Assembly (NCBI GenBank): GCA_964030785.1
Contig: OZ034979.1
Coordinates: 37,898,984-37,962,983 of the forward strand
Direction of reading: 5' to 3'
DNA length: 64,000 nt
From: Siderastrea siderea
Lineage: Eukaryota; Cnidaria; Anthozoa; Scleractinia; Rhizangiidae
The notes below the pieces were generated by a model. It did not search any database and was not told where the DNA came from. It worked only from the letters and a program-made list of their open reading frames with translations. The first letter of the stretch is position 1. Each line of letters begins with the position of its first letter. A program made the position numbers and the translations under genes. This document shows, piece after piece, positions 53,911-64,000 of the stretch.

Positions 53911-54223
53911 ATGCGGGATATTTTCGAATTCAACCATATCGACCAAACACTTTCTAAAGAGAAAGTTAACAGGGGTCGGTCTTATTTTAAAAGCAGTGGC
54001 AAGCCTTAAGAAATACGATAAGAAAACAGAACAAGCAAATTTTGCCCGTATCGAATACCAAAAAATCCTTGATGACATTCGCTTTTACCTCAGAGGCGAA
54101 GCTTTCGACGAAAAGGTCTTTCTTGATAGATTGAAAATGATAGATAATTTCGTCACTGATCATTGCATGGAGATTCCGCCATCTATTTCTAAAAAGTATG
54201 AAGAAACATTCGCTCCGTTGTAG
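53911..54223 (+). pseudogene. Predicted membrane protein (161-aa family), internal deletion
   Basis: MRDIFEFNHIDQTLS at the start and GVGLILKAVASLKKYDKK to the end are kept. About 180 nt in between, including most of the hydrophobic region, are gone. Confidence 0.7.
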
Positions 54224-54253
54224 ATTTTCAAAGTAATTATATACGCTTACAAA

Positions 54254-54420
54254 ATGATTGTAACTTTGCAAGCTGTTTGTTATTTGGCTTTTTTTGAACC
54301 TCTTTCACCGCCCGAAATGAAACAAATACGATTTATCACTCGTGAGTGTGTTTCAAAATATTGTTACCAACTCGTGACAAAGATGGCTACCCCCTTTCAG
54401 GACAAGATATTGTTCCATGA
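54254..54420 (+). pseudogene. 54-aa protein homologue, frameshifted
   Basis: Starts MIVTLQA and keeps ITRECVSK. One A is missing in the following run, so the frame leaves the family after residue ~35 and reads on to 54481. Confidence 0.6.
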
Positions 54421-54609
54421 TACGATTTTTTCTTCACAAATCTGTCTGAAAAATCGGGCAAATTTACATACCACGCTTTGATGCATATTGGAGGTCGCGG
54501 GACTTTCGCTAAGAAATGAGTCATCATATTATCAAGATTACGTGAACTGTTTGTAAATAGAATCATCTAGAACGACCTATATGTGTCGAAAGGAACTTTT
54601 CCCGATGAA

Positions 54610-54828
54610 ATGAGTCATTACATTTTTAAGGTTTCTCAAACTAACAAAATGGCTAACATGTTGACTGAAGTTTCACAAGCTTTCAACACGCTTAGTAGGA
54701 ACTACCCTCAGCTTAAGAACATCTTGGATAGATGCTACAATGAAATCAGAAATTTAGAAAAAGAAAATGCAGACGAATTACAAGCTCAAAAGAAAGAAAG
54801 AGTGAAATACATTTTGGAGTCCTATTAA
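54610..54828 (+). CDS. Small helical accessory protein, 72 aa
   Basis: ATG 54610 (or 54649, MANMLTEVSQ), stop 54826-54828. Entirely helical and highly charged, probably coiled coil (NEIRNLEKENADELQAQKKE). Not found in elements 2 or 3. It occupies the accessory slot of the 62-aa gene and is followed after 1 bp by the next gene, so both are probably on one transcript. Confidence 0.5.
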   Translation: MSHYIFKVSQTNKMANMLTEVSQAFNTLSRNYPQLKNILDRCYNEIRNLEKENADELQAQKKERVKYILESY

Positions 54829-54829
54829 C

Positions 54830-55207
54830 ATGAGAGCATTGAATACCGCATTTGATGAATTGCTGACGGAGGCTGCCAATAATGAGAATGACTCCATAGA
54901 TCTGCTTAAAAAATTGACAGAAGCACAAGCACAAGAAAAGAAGAAGATTTTATCCTTTGCCGCAAGACAGGGACATTTATTGAAAGAAGCAAAAGAGCGA
55001 CTCGGTGCGACGATGTATAAACATGTAAGTAATTCTTGTGAATTCTCAAGCAGTTATGCAAATTTTTCAATACCTTTGCATCGTCTTTTTGAAAAATATC
55101 CGAGGTTAAATTATTGTAGCGTTGCTATAAGATTTTTTTGTTCCAATATGAAACATATTCAAAACATTTGTCACGAAAACCAGGTTTTTTGGTCTAACTT
55201 GTCTTAA
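54830..55207 (+). CDS. DUF3102-like protein, 125 aa
   Basis: ATG 54830. The middle, GHLLKEAKERLG followed by a Phe-Ser pair, Tyr-Ala and KYPRL, has the layout of DUF3102-type proteins (G-x2-L-x-EAKE-x-L ... FS-x-S-x-A). These are known mostly from phages and mobile elements, with proposed nucleic-acid or replication roles. The assignment is by eye. Specific to element 1 in this window. Confidence 0.5.
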   Translation: MRALNTAFDELLTEAANNENDSIDLLKKLTEAQAQEKKKILSFAARQGHLLKEAKERLGATMYKHVSNSCEFSSSYANFSIPLHRLFEKYPRLNYCSVAIRFFCSNMKHIQNICHENQVFWSNLS

Positions 55208-55239
55208 TTACTTCGAATTTAGTCTTAAACCATCAATAT

Positions 55240-55550
55240 TCATCGAGCTTGCAGTTGAAATCAGATATTTTTAGCACAGATATTTTAAGCCCTTAATTAT
55301 TCATTAGCTTTCAGTGTAATCAGATATTTTTAGCACAACGGCTTACGCCGTAAGTCACTAATTATTCATTAACTTTCAGTGTAATCAGATATTTTAGCAC
55401 ATCGACTTACGCCGTAAGTCGTTAATTATTCATTAGCTTTCAGTGTAATCAGATATTTTAGCACATCGACCTACGCCGTAAGCCGTTAATTATTCATTAG
55501 CTTTCAGTGTAATCAGATATTTTAGCACATCGACTTGAGCAGCCTGTAAT
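55240..55550. repeat. Iterons: four to five units, partly degenerate
   Basis: Units of attcattagctttcagtgta with agatattttagcacatcg and the palindrome, here decayed in most units (for example CGACTTACGCCGTAAGTCG, which is still palindromic through a paired change). Same position and orientation as in element 3. Confidence 0.8.
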
Positions 55551-55596
55551 TACACAAAACTTCGTAGAAATCGTGCCCGCTTTTTTTATATAATTA

Positions 55597-56397
55597 TGCA
55601 TCAGTCAATTCCAGCGGTACCCATCCCCCCCCGGGCCAACCCCCGGGCATTAGCATTTTTTTTTTTAAATGGCAAATTCCCGGGGGTGGGGACAAGTAAG
55701 TCCGTCAAATGCCCCGGGGTGTGACCAAAATAGAAGGCAAATGCCCCACCCCCGGGATCATCATCTAGAAAGCAACACTGCTCAACATTTTAATAATAAA
55801 TCATAACAAAAAAGTGTCACTCATCATTATTATCAATGCGCTTCGGTTATTTTATACCTGTGCGTCTCCCTTTCCGTTGTTCATTTGTTTATTATAATGA
55901 TACTTTATTAATATCAATAACACGTTCATTTATTTGATTTTGACATACACAACTTATACAAAGTGTTTTATTAAATAAGCTATATTAAAAGAAATGCTTA
56001 AATAATTTCGAAGAACTGAAAATGCATGATCTGTATTTAACAAACGGCCAAAAACATAAAATATTTTTACTAAACTGGTCATCTCGGATAGCTTAAAAAT
56101 CCATATAGTACGTAGAATTAATTTCACTTGATACAGTATTTAATCAACAAACGATGAAATCAATCAGCGAACAGCAACAAAGGAATGGAAGATCATGGAC
56201 GACCTCAGACTGACTACACCGGAACGTTTTTCTCACCTTGTCAAATGCCCCGGGGTCGTCCCGGGGGTAGGCAAATGCCCGACCCCCGGGCAGTGATAAA
56301 ATTTCAAATGCCCCACCCCCGGGATTAAAACGTGAGCAAATGCCCGACTAATGCCCGGGGGGGGGGGGGAATGGGCACCGCTGGAATTGACTGATGC
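55597..56397. mobile_element. PIF/Harbinger-like MITE, ~800 bp
   Basis: Inverted ends begin TGCATCAGTCAATTCCAGCGG and carry G-rich CCCGGG clusters. TTA stands directly outside on both sides, which fits the TWA target duplication of PIF/Harbinger. No coding capacity. It separates the iterons from the OB-like gene of element 1. Confidence 0.6.
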
Positions 56398-56461
56398 ATT
56401 AACATGTTATAAAAAAGAACACCCTATTAAACGAATGTATCTTCAATGTATGTTGCTATGG

Positions 56462-56778
56462 ATGTCTGTACAGATCAACAAGCGATCTCACAAGACTGGC
56501 CAACAGAGGAAAGTTTTCAAAGAAAAGAAATTTTAAAATGGCGGGATATTTCAGACGCTGTGTAGAAAATTAAAAATGTTTCACACCGGAGAGGTAAATT
56601 TGGGAATTCAGCTATCTTAACTTTAGAAACAAAGAATGGAGATGACTTTCGTGTGTGGGTCCCTAAACGCCTTGCTGAAGACCTGCTAGAAGACAATTCT
56701 TCTCAATTTGTCTTCAAAAGACGTCTCAAAAGATCTGAGACTACCGGCAATGAATATTTTGATTATGATCTAATGTAA
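56462..56778 (+). pseudogene. OB-fold-like protein homologue, decayed
   Basis: Matches 10471-10842 (start ATGTCTGTACAG, core VTHRRGKFG-like, FRVWVPKRL). Several internal stops (for example TAG after SDAV) and insertions. TAA at 56776-56778. Confidence 0.6.
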
Positions 56779-56879
56779 ATCATGTCTGTGCATATTGATT
56801 ACGGCTTCACTGGACCGTGAAGTCAAGCGGCGCCTGTTAACACAACTTGGGAAACGTGTGGTCAAGACTTTCTTCTTCC

Positions 56880-57232
56880 ACTCCCCACATATCAGTGCAT
56901 AGCTTGACTAGGGTAATATCCCAAAGCGGGGGGCAGGGGATGGTTGGTACATGAAAGATTCCTTATTGTTCATAACAAGGGCAACAACACCCTCCCCGAC
57001 AACAGTGCCCATAGGCTATACACACCAGTATATACACAAGCCGCTGCCTTTCAGGACAGAAAGGTTGTATTGAACGCTCATCGTGAACCAGGTCCCAACC
57101 CAAAGCCGCTGGCTCTCTCAGTTTTATGGCGAGGTAATGTTTGTAAATTATCTCACGCAGTTCAGGCGGTAGGCTTTGTATGGTTTCGGTAACCTGACAG
57201 TTGTTTGTATTGTTGTTGAATCCGGCAGCCAT
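56880..57232 (-). pseudogene. Cys-rich terminal protein homologue, truncated
   Basis: ATG 57232 (MAAGFNNN). LPPELREIIYKHYL and the Cys cluster CCRGGCCCPC are kept; a premature TAA at ~56963 ends it. Only one unit is present, and it lies next to the right TIR of element 1. Confidence 0.6.
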
Positions 57233-57348
57233 CGATCTCAAATTGGATTCACAAATCTCTAATCTGATTGGCAAACCAAAGTTGATTATACATTATACAT
57301 TTTTTTTTTGTTCGTGTCCGGTTATGCTTTGTTAACTGATTTTTCTTC

Positions 57349-57430
57349 GGTTTGTACGCTGAGTGGTTTAAAAGAGGAAAATACGGGTGTAGGAATGAGG
57401 TGGTATTTGTCAACTACCGACATTACTACT
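57349..57430 (-). repeat. Element 1 right TIR
   Basis: Inverse of 8264-8345, ending CCGACATTACTACT, then ACAGT at 57431-57435. This fixes the outer boundary of the nested set. Confidence 0.9.
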
Positions 57431-57435
57431 ACAGT

Positions 57436-59035
57436 CCTACTCGGCCAAATTTCTTTACTGGGGCGATCATGTAAACTCGGTTCCAGACCTCGCTGCCAGC
57501 CCCCCCTGCTGTATGTTATTTTACTTCACCTCAAAGGTTTTGCCCTTCCCCTACCCCCTAAAATGCCTTTGATACGCATTGCGTGACAAACCAAATACGC
57601 ACGCGGCGCCATCCACGTTTGGTCCCAATTTAGCAGTCAAATCTGATAATGCTTTTGTGCACTGAAAACTGAGCAACACTCGTATTAAACACTCGACACT
57701 CGTATTTTCTTCACGCGAACGTGCTGTAGGTAATTCAGTTTTGCTTTGTCTTCGCTAGTTGAAATGTTGAGCTTCCGAACAGCATAGTGTTGTTTCTTCA
57801 TAAATAGTTAGAGTACGTTCTTAACTAACTTTAGGATTACTGAACGTAAGCGGAAAACTGAAGTCCTTCGCGAAGTGCACGAATCATCACCACATTATGG
57901 CATTATGCCAATCTTGACATTCATGTTCGCGTTAAGTTCAATTTCCTCATTTTCCGATATGAAAAAGTAATGACTTTATTGCTCTCTCCAAACGTCAAAG
58001 CTACTTCTGTTTCATCTTGGTTGGTTATTTATTTGATGCTTTCAGAAATTAAGCCTCTTTCCAATAAATGATGAACATGAAACGTGCCATTCAAAGTTTT
58101 TGAAACAATAATACGCACCGATCAGTCGCATCAACAACGAGCGAAACGTGCCCTAATCAGGACTTAAGACGATACACTCGACGTATGATTAAACAAAGAG
58201 CACGCAATCTTACGCTCACACAGCCAAGTTGACCAGCAGTTTTATAATCAAACAACCAAAAACACGTCGGAAAACAAACCAGAAAATTGAGCAAAAATAA
58301 AATAAGAAAACCATTATTTCATTTATTTATTATTAACATTTATAGTAAACATGAAGCAGAAACAGGCGAACGCAATATCGTACTCACACTGCGTAAGCTC
58401 CTTAGCTTGTGCCAGCATTTTCAGGAATCAAGAGAAACAGAACCCTCAAGCTTTTCAAGAATTCTTTGACCAGCGGTTTCGTTACCATGGTACTAAGCCG
58501 CTGACCAAAAAGCCCGAGGTTTCTGAAAACCACACCCTTCCTTACACCTCCCCCTGAACAAGCCTCCCCACCCCCAAGGAAACCGCTGCCCAAACTCAAA
58601 TAAACAGAGTGTGAAAGACGATGACAATACGCGGACGCATAGGCCCGTACTGCGTCCGCACAAAAACCAGAAGAAGAAAAATAAAATCAGAGTCTTGATA
58701 CCTCTTCATGTAGTCAAGCGAGTCGCCCATCAACAATAGGTAGATTAAAACAATGCACATAAAGGTAGATAAGAGCGTTGCTAAAAAATACTGACCCGAA
58801 ATAACATTACCTAGCATGCATTGTCAACATTATTTAAGGAAAAAAATGGCTTCCCCACATTTCTTTAGCCTTTAGGTCTGTACAACGTTACAATTACTAC
58901 ACGAGATCAAGTTGAGTTTCCAGTAGAATAATAGTTTTATTCTATAAAGACAATCCCTGGATCATAACAAACACCATCTTTTCCGCGCAACTTCTGTACT
59001 TGCAGGATATGATGACAGTAGGGAGCCAATTAGAA
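57436..59035. other. Host DNA right of element 1
   Basis: No recognised gene. The sequence directly after ACAGT (cctactcggccaaattt) was next to 8258 before insertion. Confidence 0.5.
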
Positions 59036-59630
59036 TGCTGGCTTATTCATACCTGCACCCAGGGGTCGCCTATATAACAACAGCTTACAACCTGTTGGTA
59101 ACGAGCCAATCAGAGTGCGTGCTTGTTCATATCTAGGGATCGCCTATATAGAGCGCTTTTCAAATGAGTGTCGTAAAGCCAAAACCAAAGTAATTACCCC
59201 AGCCAATCACAACAAACACAAATTACCCAATGAACCAATCAGAACTCGAAGCAAATACACGTAACCAGCGCCAAGCGCGGGAAACACGTGCAAGCAAGTC
59301 GCGATTGGTTTGAGTTTTACCTCAGCCTGATTGGTCGAGAAAGTGGCGCGAGATTTTTTAACCAATCACGGAGCGAAGTAAAGTAAAACCAAAGCAAAAC
59401 GCGAATTACTTTTGACACTCAATTGAAAACCGCTAATAACAGCTTACAACCTGTTGGTAACGAGCCAATCAGATTGTGTGCTTGTTCATATCCAGGGGTC
59501 GCCTATATAATAACAGCTTACAACCTGTTGGTAACGAGCCAATCAGAGTGTGTGCTTGTTCATATCCAGGGGTCGCCTATATAATAACAGCTTACAACCT
59601 GTTGGTAACGAGCCAATCAGAGTGTGGGAT
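59036..59630. repeat. 74-bp minisatellite with CCAAT and TATA words
   Basis: Units of cagcttacaacctgttgg, taacgagccaatcagagtg and ggggtcgcctatataata occur in tandem at 59440-59630 (about 2.6 units). A further copy is at 59060-59152, separated by unique sequence. Confidence 0.75.
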
Positions 59631-59760
59631 TGCTAATATCCCGAAAGATACAAGAACACCAGCCGCCTACACATCACTTGCACCCGGTTCGACTTCTTCA
59701 ATACTAACACGTTTATATTCAGTCTATGGAAAGGTCGAGAACACCTTTGCATTTTTTCTT

Positions 59761-59866
59761 TAGTAACTCAAACACATTTTTTTACGGTTTGTGAAGTTCT
59801 ATAAAACACATTAGTAACTCAAACACACATTTTTTTACCGTTTGTGAAGTTCTATAAACAACGAGT
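59761..59866. repeat. Two tandem ~50-bp units
   Basis: tagtaactcaaacacatttt...gtgaagttctataaa is repeated once with small differences. Confidence 0.7.
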
Positions 59867-59912
59867 TTAGTTCATATCAGTCAGTCAGGACGCAGATTTC
59901 TATGGCGTGAAA

Positions 59913-59956
59913 CCAGAAACTCATAAGGACTTGTTCAACTCCTTATGAGTTTCTGG
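59913..59956. repeat. Perfect 17-bp hairpin
   Basis: ccagaaactcataagga and its exact inverse flank the 10-nt loop cttgttcaac. No T run follows. Role unknown. Confidence 0.6.
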
Positions 59957-60459
59957 TGAAACTTGTTAGAAAATTTCATGGACACTCTCTGCGACCATTC
60001 ATCAAAGGCAGTGCGTGCCTTGTTACCAGGCACCAGGTTTCTCTCAGACAATAGTTGGGTGAGACCGCCCCTGGGTGAGACCAATTATGAAGCTTTACAA
60101 TCAAAGGCCATCAGCCTTGTACCCAGGCGTTCACTTCCCTCTCACTCGAATGCCTTCCGGTGACGTAATTAAATTTCGCGCCAAGTTTAGTGAGCGGGAA
60201 GAGAACGACTGAGTATTAGGCTGAAAGGCCATGACGAAGGAGACCATGAAACGCACCACAATAGTACACAATATTACATTTTACGATCGCGCAGTGGATC
60301 TGAACAACTCACGGGAAACGTTGCTAATAAGGTAAGGAATCGAGTTGAAGCCTGTACTTTTCAGGCTATATTTACATCATCTTAAATTGATGCACGACTG
60401 AGATGACATTTTTCCTTTCAGGAGGTTGACAGAACTCGCTTAGATGATTTCCACTGCCA

Positions 60460-60605
60460 ATGGCTTCAGAGCTCAAGTGGTAGGGCATCTGCAGTGGTTT
60501 CGCCAAGATGTCATCTCATCTTTCAACTCTGGGCTCGAACACGAGCAGTGTTTGTGTGGTGTGCCCAACTGAAGGCAACTTAAACCCATTTAAGATAAAT
60601 GGAGT
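60460..60605 (+). repeat. tRNA-derived SINE-like fragment
   Basis: An A-box-like agctcaagtggtagggcat and, ~50 bp later, a B-box-like gggctcgaacac resemble a tRNA-type RNA polymerase III promoter. The sequence does not fold into a full tRNA, so a SINE remnant is more likely than a tRNA gene. Confidence 0.4.
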
Positions 60606-61451
60606 TAACTGATTCAAAAACGTCTCCCATTACCAGAAGACAATTGAAATTTTTATTCATTCTTGGCAATATTTTTTAACCTAATTATTAAAACTACATA
60701 GCAGATTAATGCATATTTTACGTTTTCGATATTCAAAAGAGGGTGACCTGTATGCTAGTTAAGGCAGTATTCCTAACCCTATGTAACGACTAGCCATTTA
60801 AAATCATACCTTACCCTAAATTCTTGGATCAGTGCTTACAATGTAAATAATAAAACCAATGCTTAACTTTAAATAGGAAATCAATACTGAAATCATGCAG
60901 TGCTTAGGCTTACATACTTCAATCAGTGCTTAATCTTAACTACTAAATCAATGCTGAGCGCTAAATTCCGCGGTTCAAAACTCAAACTCGAACTTGTGAA
61001 ATAGACACTTCCAACATGTTTGACATATCATATTTGAACTGACTAACTTTTAACGTATAATTGAGAATTGAAAAGTATCAGACGACAAAGAATTCATGAT
61101 TAACCTTTAAAGTGCCACTGGGACCAGAATTTTGGTATTCCATATTTTTGCATTTTCGAAAATAGTCTGTGGTTGTTAGTCACCATGCCAAATTTCAACT
61201 CATTACGAAGACTGGAAGTCGCTTTTTTCGGACGGTTTTTGTCGAGATTTTACGGCCGCCATTACTGGCCCTTGTTCCGGAAGCTGGCTTGCGAATTAGC
61301 GGAAGTGACGTTAGAGGCTCACCTCAAACCTAATACCTTCATACGTTTACTTGCCGCAAGAAATTTAACTGTCGTGGAGGGAAGATTTCCTGCCAACTGT
61401 ATGCTGTACGGCCTTGAAATTTTCGTTGCTGCAGCAGTATTAAAGGGTATT

Positions 61452-61735
61452 ACTTGTGTTGTACAATGCTACAACAATAAATCCAACCACCGAGCTGGTA
61501 TTTCGCTTCATCAAAGCCTTGCGAGCGGACCCGCAATGGAAAAAGGAATAATTTTTGTAATCACACACAGTGCAAATTTCAACCCGAGAGGTATTTTTGT
61601 CGGTTGTTCTGATCACTTCACGGACGAGTGTTTCCAGAGGGCTGTTCATGACAAAGGATCCCAGAGGTAGATTATTCGATTGTCCATTCCAAGTATATGG
61701 AAGAAAAGATCCGGAAAAAACGAGACGAAAGGTAC
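61452..61735 (+). pseudogene. Degenerate THAP zinc-finger exon
   Basis: CVVQCYNNKS, then ISLH, NFNPRG and CSDHF with FQRAVH follow the C2-CH plan of THAP DNA-binding domains. A VPSIW-like tail (SIPSIWKKR) comes after a stop. A GTACCT donor-like site ends the region. Several positions are decayed. Confidence 0.45.
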
Positions 61736-61749
61736 CTAATCTTAACGCA

Positions 61750-62172
61750 GTTGAAGTGGCTATCGTTACTTTTAGGGGACTCGCGCTACATAGAAAAAAA
61801 ACCAGTGAAAAAGTGTTTGAATGCACGCGCAAAAATGACGCGTGACAAATTTGACGACGAGCGTTTATTAGCGAGAAAAACAAAAACAAAATGAAAAACG
61901 GTGAAACACTCATCTACAGTATTTAGGGCTAAGCACTGATCGATAGTGATTAGGCCTAAGAACTCAACTATACTTCTGCTTAGGGTTAAGCACTTATTCT
62001 ACGACGGTTAGCTTTGTTATTGTTGAATTTGGTTATTTCTAAACGTTGTACAATTAATGGAATTCGTCATTTTTGCGAGTGAATTAAATTCGTCATTTTT
62101 GCGCGTGCATTCAGACAATTTTTTCTCTATATAGCGCAAGTCCCCTAAAAATAACGAAAGCCGTTGAAGTCA
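61750..62172. mobile_element. Foldback element with ~85-bp inverted arms
   Basis: ttaggggactcgcgctacat...gaatgcacgcgcaaaaatga on the left returns inverted at 62085-62172 with moderate divergence. Non-coding; nested in the THAP transposon. Confidence 0.55.
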
Positions 62173-63788
62173 TAGTTTGTTTCTTTTTCAACACATCCAC
62201 CATTGAGCAAAACTTATTTTCTTTTAACGTATTTTAAAGTTTATTTTTCTTGTGGAAAACCTTTCAGTTCTGCCGTCTGCTAGGGCGAAGATCTTCGGCG
62301 TAGTCCTCATAAAATGCATCCTGGGCGAATGCAGGACCGCCGCGATTAAGCCAATGGTTTGTATTGCTTAGCTTTTTTTTAATTCCGTGTGTGTTAATTT
62401 CAAAGCAGTAATCGCTTAGAAGCATGGTCATTTATTTTATAGCATACCATCCTGAATGTGGAGAAACTTTTCTCCTTCTTCCCTGTCGGTGAAGAGTCAA
62501 CTGACACTATTATTCGAAATATATAAAGGCTTCAACAGCTCGGATCGTCTTGCGTGGAAATTTAAGTTGGTTGGGAAAAAATAGCACACGCCACTATTTG
62601 TCTAAGGGGTTTACAATGTCATTTCTTTTAACTGTCACAGCAATCTTAGTAAATGAACTACCAAGAAAAATGGTTAGATATCAAGTTATTATTTTTACGC
62701 AATGAATAAAGCAAGTGAAAGGTTCGTTTCTTCGGCGGTCCGCATGTTGTTGTTGAGCAGCAGAAAATTTTCCTTGTGGCTTTGATTTGCACGACAAATA
62801 TTTAGATTCCGGTCACACAAGGCCTCCAGTTCTTAAAAAAAGGTCTTGGTTTATTTCACTTTTTTCGGCTCAAGTTAAGAATTCTACAAAAACTGTCCAA
62901 AATATTTAGAAACCCAAGCATGTGTTTCTATGCAAGCGACCACTGTACTGTGATTGACACGATAGGCTTCATCAGCTGACCGCCAGATGACTACAGCATT
63001 ACGGCTCTTCAAGAATTTTTCCCATACTATGCTAAGAATGGCAAAAAATCTCAATGCTTCACAATATAAATATAAACAACGGCAGACAAAATATAGCTTC
63101 TTTTATTTCTCCAACGAAGCGAACAATAAAATCAATCCACGATGCTTGAGAATTCGCGGGCATCAAATTCTAGAGTTTTTATAGGTGTTTTGGCTAAATT
63201 TCCAAGATTAAAACATCAGTTTTCGAATAGCTGGACAGCGATTTATCCGTTGGATGAGAGTTATCCGCTCTTTGAGCAACTTGTGCCTGAACTGTAATCA
63301 CTGTAAGCATCATTTTGCGCATATTTTGTACTCTCGCCAGCATGGCGAGAGAAACAACTTTGAACAGTTTGTTTACAAGTTTGTTATAAGCTGAAATCTC
63401 CTGACATCAGTTCTTACATCGTACGGTAAGAAAAATTCTTCATTTGCCGAATGAAATGAATCCTCTGATGCTTCGGAAGCTAAAGACTGTTTCGAATCGT
63501 AGAAATACTCTTCGGAGGTCTCGCAGTCGACGGTAGGCATCTTGAGTCAAAACACAAGGAAACGTGACTGAGGTGAGCCTCTGACATCACAAGCTATTAA
63601 ATTGCGCAATCGCCCAGGAACACGTTTTCAGTAATGGCGGACACATTTTACGCAACTTTGGAGCTAAAAAATATTAGGATGGACGGTTTCTTGTTCAGTT
63701 TTCTGGGTAAATATAGACACAACGCGATATTCTGCGACACAATTTGGCCGAAATAGACCTACGAATTTTCGTCTCAGTGGCACTTTAA

Positions 63789-64000
63789 CCCTAGATACGC
63801 TTCAATCACATCTCAAATAGGAAGTACCAGCTGAAATTGGTTAGGGAAAACAGGATCCCAAATTCTGAGGCATAGTTGTTCTAAACCTTCCTGGCCACAG
63901 CATCATATTTCCCTTTACTATCTGTTTAGGTTTTCTCGGGTGCTGTCATCTTTGTACATGCATCTTACAGACTACATCCGTTATTCTTACAAATCTACCA
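63789..64000. other. Host DNA at right edge
   Basis: Nothing recognised. Confidence 0.4.

Larger units (their letters stand above)
8264..57430 (+). mobile_element. Polinton/Maverick element 1 (outer, interrupted twice)
   Basis: Boundaries are terminal inverted repeats beginning AGTAGTAATGTCGG, flanked on both sides by ACAGT (8259-8263 and 57431-57435). The span is 49,167 bp. Subtracting elements 2 and 3 and one target copy for each leaves about 16.8 kb, normal for a Polinton. Gene content: polB, integrase, zinc-ribbon, PLA2, protease, small virion protein, penton, major capsid, PPxY protein, ATPase, fibre and accessory genes. It has many lesions: capsid-gene deletion fusion, broken ATPase, broken integrase and MITE insertions. 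It is the oldest of the three because the others sit inside it. Confidence 0.93.
61107..63788 (+). mobile_element. THAP-containing DNA transposon relict (P-like), ~2.7 kb
   Basis: Ends are inverted: TTAAAGTGCCACTGGGAC at 61107 and its near inverse ending 63788. More diverged similarity continues for ~220 bp (gccattact, then gaggctcacctca, on both ends). It holds a THAP-like coding fragment. P-type transposases carry THAP domains. No clear target duplication and no complete transposase. Confidence 0.4.

Noticed and set aside
59913..59956. Transcription terminator or histone-type 3' stem-loop
   Set aside because: No T run follows, no coding gene lies upstream, and the stem does not match the histone consensus.
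60460..60605. tRNA gene
   Set aside because: A- and B-box-like words are present, but no cloverleaf with acceptor and anticodon stems could be drawn.

Overview
The window is metazoan genomic DNA, most likely from a cnidarian (probably an anthozoan). It is AT-rich and intron-poor, with scattered small repeats and no prokaryotic operon signals. Its centre is a Russian-doll arrangement of three Polinton/Maverick (adintovirus-like) elements. They were recognised from protein-primed DNA polymerase B, a retroviral-type integrase, a packaging ATPase, an adenain-like protease, a double-jelly-roll major capsid protein, a penton protein, a PLA2-domain protein and a collagen-like fibre. The organism assignment is inference; the element assignment rests on several independent genes.

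Layout. 1-8263 is host DNA. It holds the 3' end of a tyrosine-recombinase retrotransposon with split direct repeats (2-876), a G-rich MITE (2551-2880) and otherwise little. Element 1 (8264-57430) is the oldest Polinton, about 16.8 kb without its insertions. Its polB gene is cut twice: by element 2 (9464-26339, 16,876 bp, opposite orientation) and by element 3 (27008-42477, 15,470 bp, same orientation). Each of the three elements is flanked by a 5-bp target duplication: ACAGT, GCCTG and ACACG. 57436-64000 is host DNA with a 74-bp minisatellite, a tRNA-derived SINE-like stretch and a THAP-containing DNA transposon relict.

All three elements share one gene order: [polB] - integrase - zinc-ribbon - PLA2 - protease - small basic virion protein - major capsid - basic 126-aa protein - penton - PPxY protein - ATPase - fibre - membrane protein - 54-aa protein - palindromic iterons - OB-like protein - Cys-rich terminal gene(s). 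Structural genes lie in short units, each headed by a TATA-like block. ATPase and PPxY genes diverge from one ~33-bp promoter. ATPase runs into the fibre with stop and start overlapping. Integrase and polB converge. The set supplies protein-primed replication, integration, packaging and a complete capsid.

Most notable points: (i) element 2 has structural genes of the same lineage as element 3 but a different polB family and different termini, so it looks like a replication-module hybrid; (ii) elements 2 and 3 end in long foldback palindromes (143 and 182 bp), and in element 3 the hairpin loop is inverted relative to the TIR, as in flip/flop viral telomeres; (iii) TIRs carry promoters plus the first codons of both outermost genes; (iv) each element carries 4-5 iterons with a 19-bp palindrome, next to kappaB-like sites. 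Element 2 is the least damaged. Element 1 has lost much of its capsid set, and element 3 has lost the integrase core.
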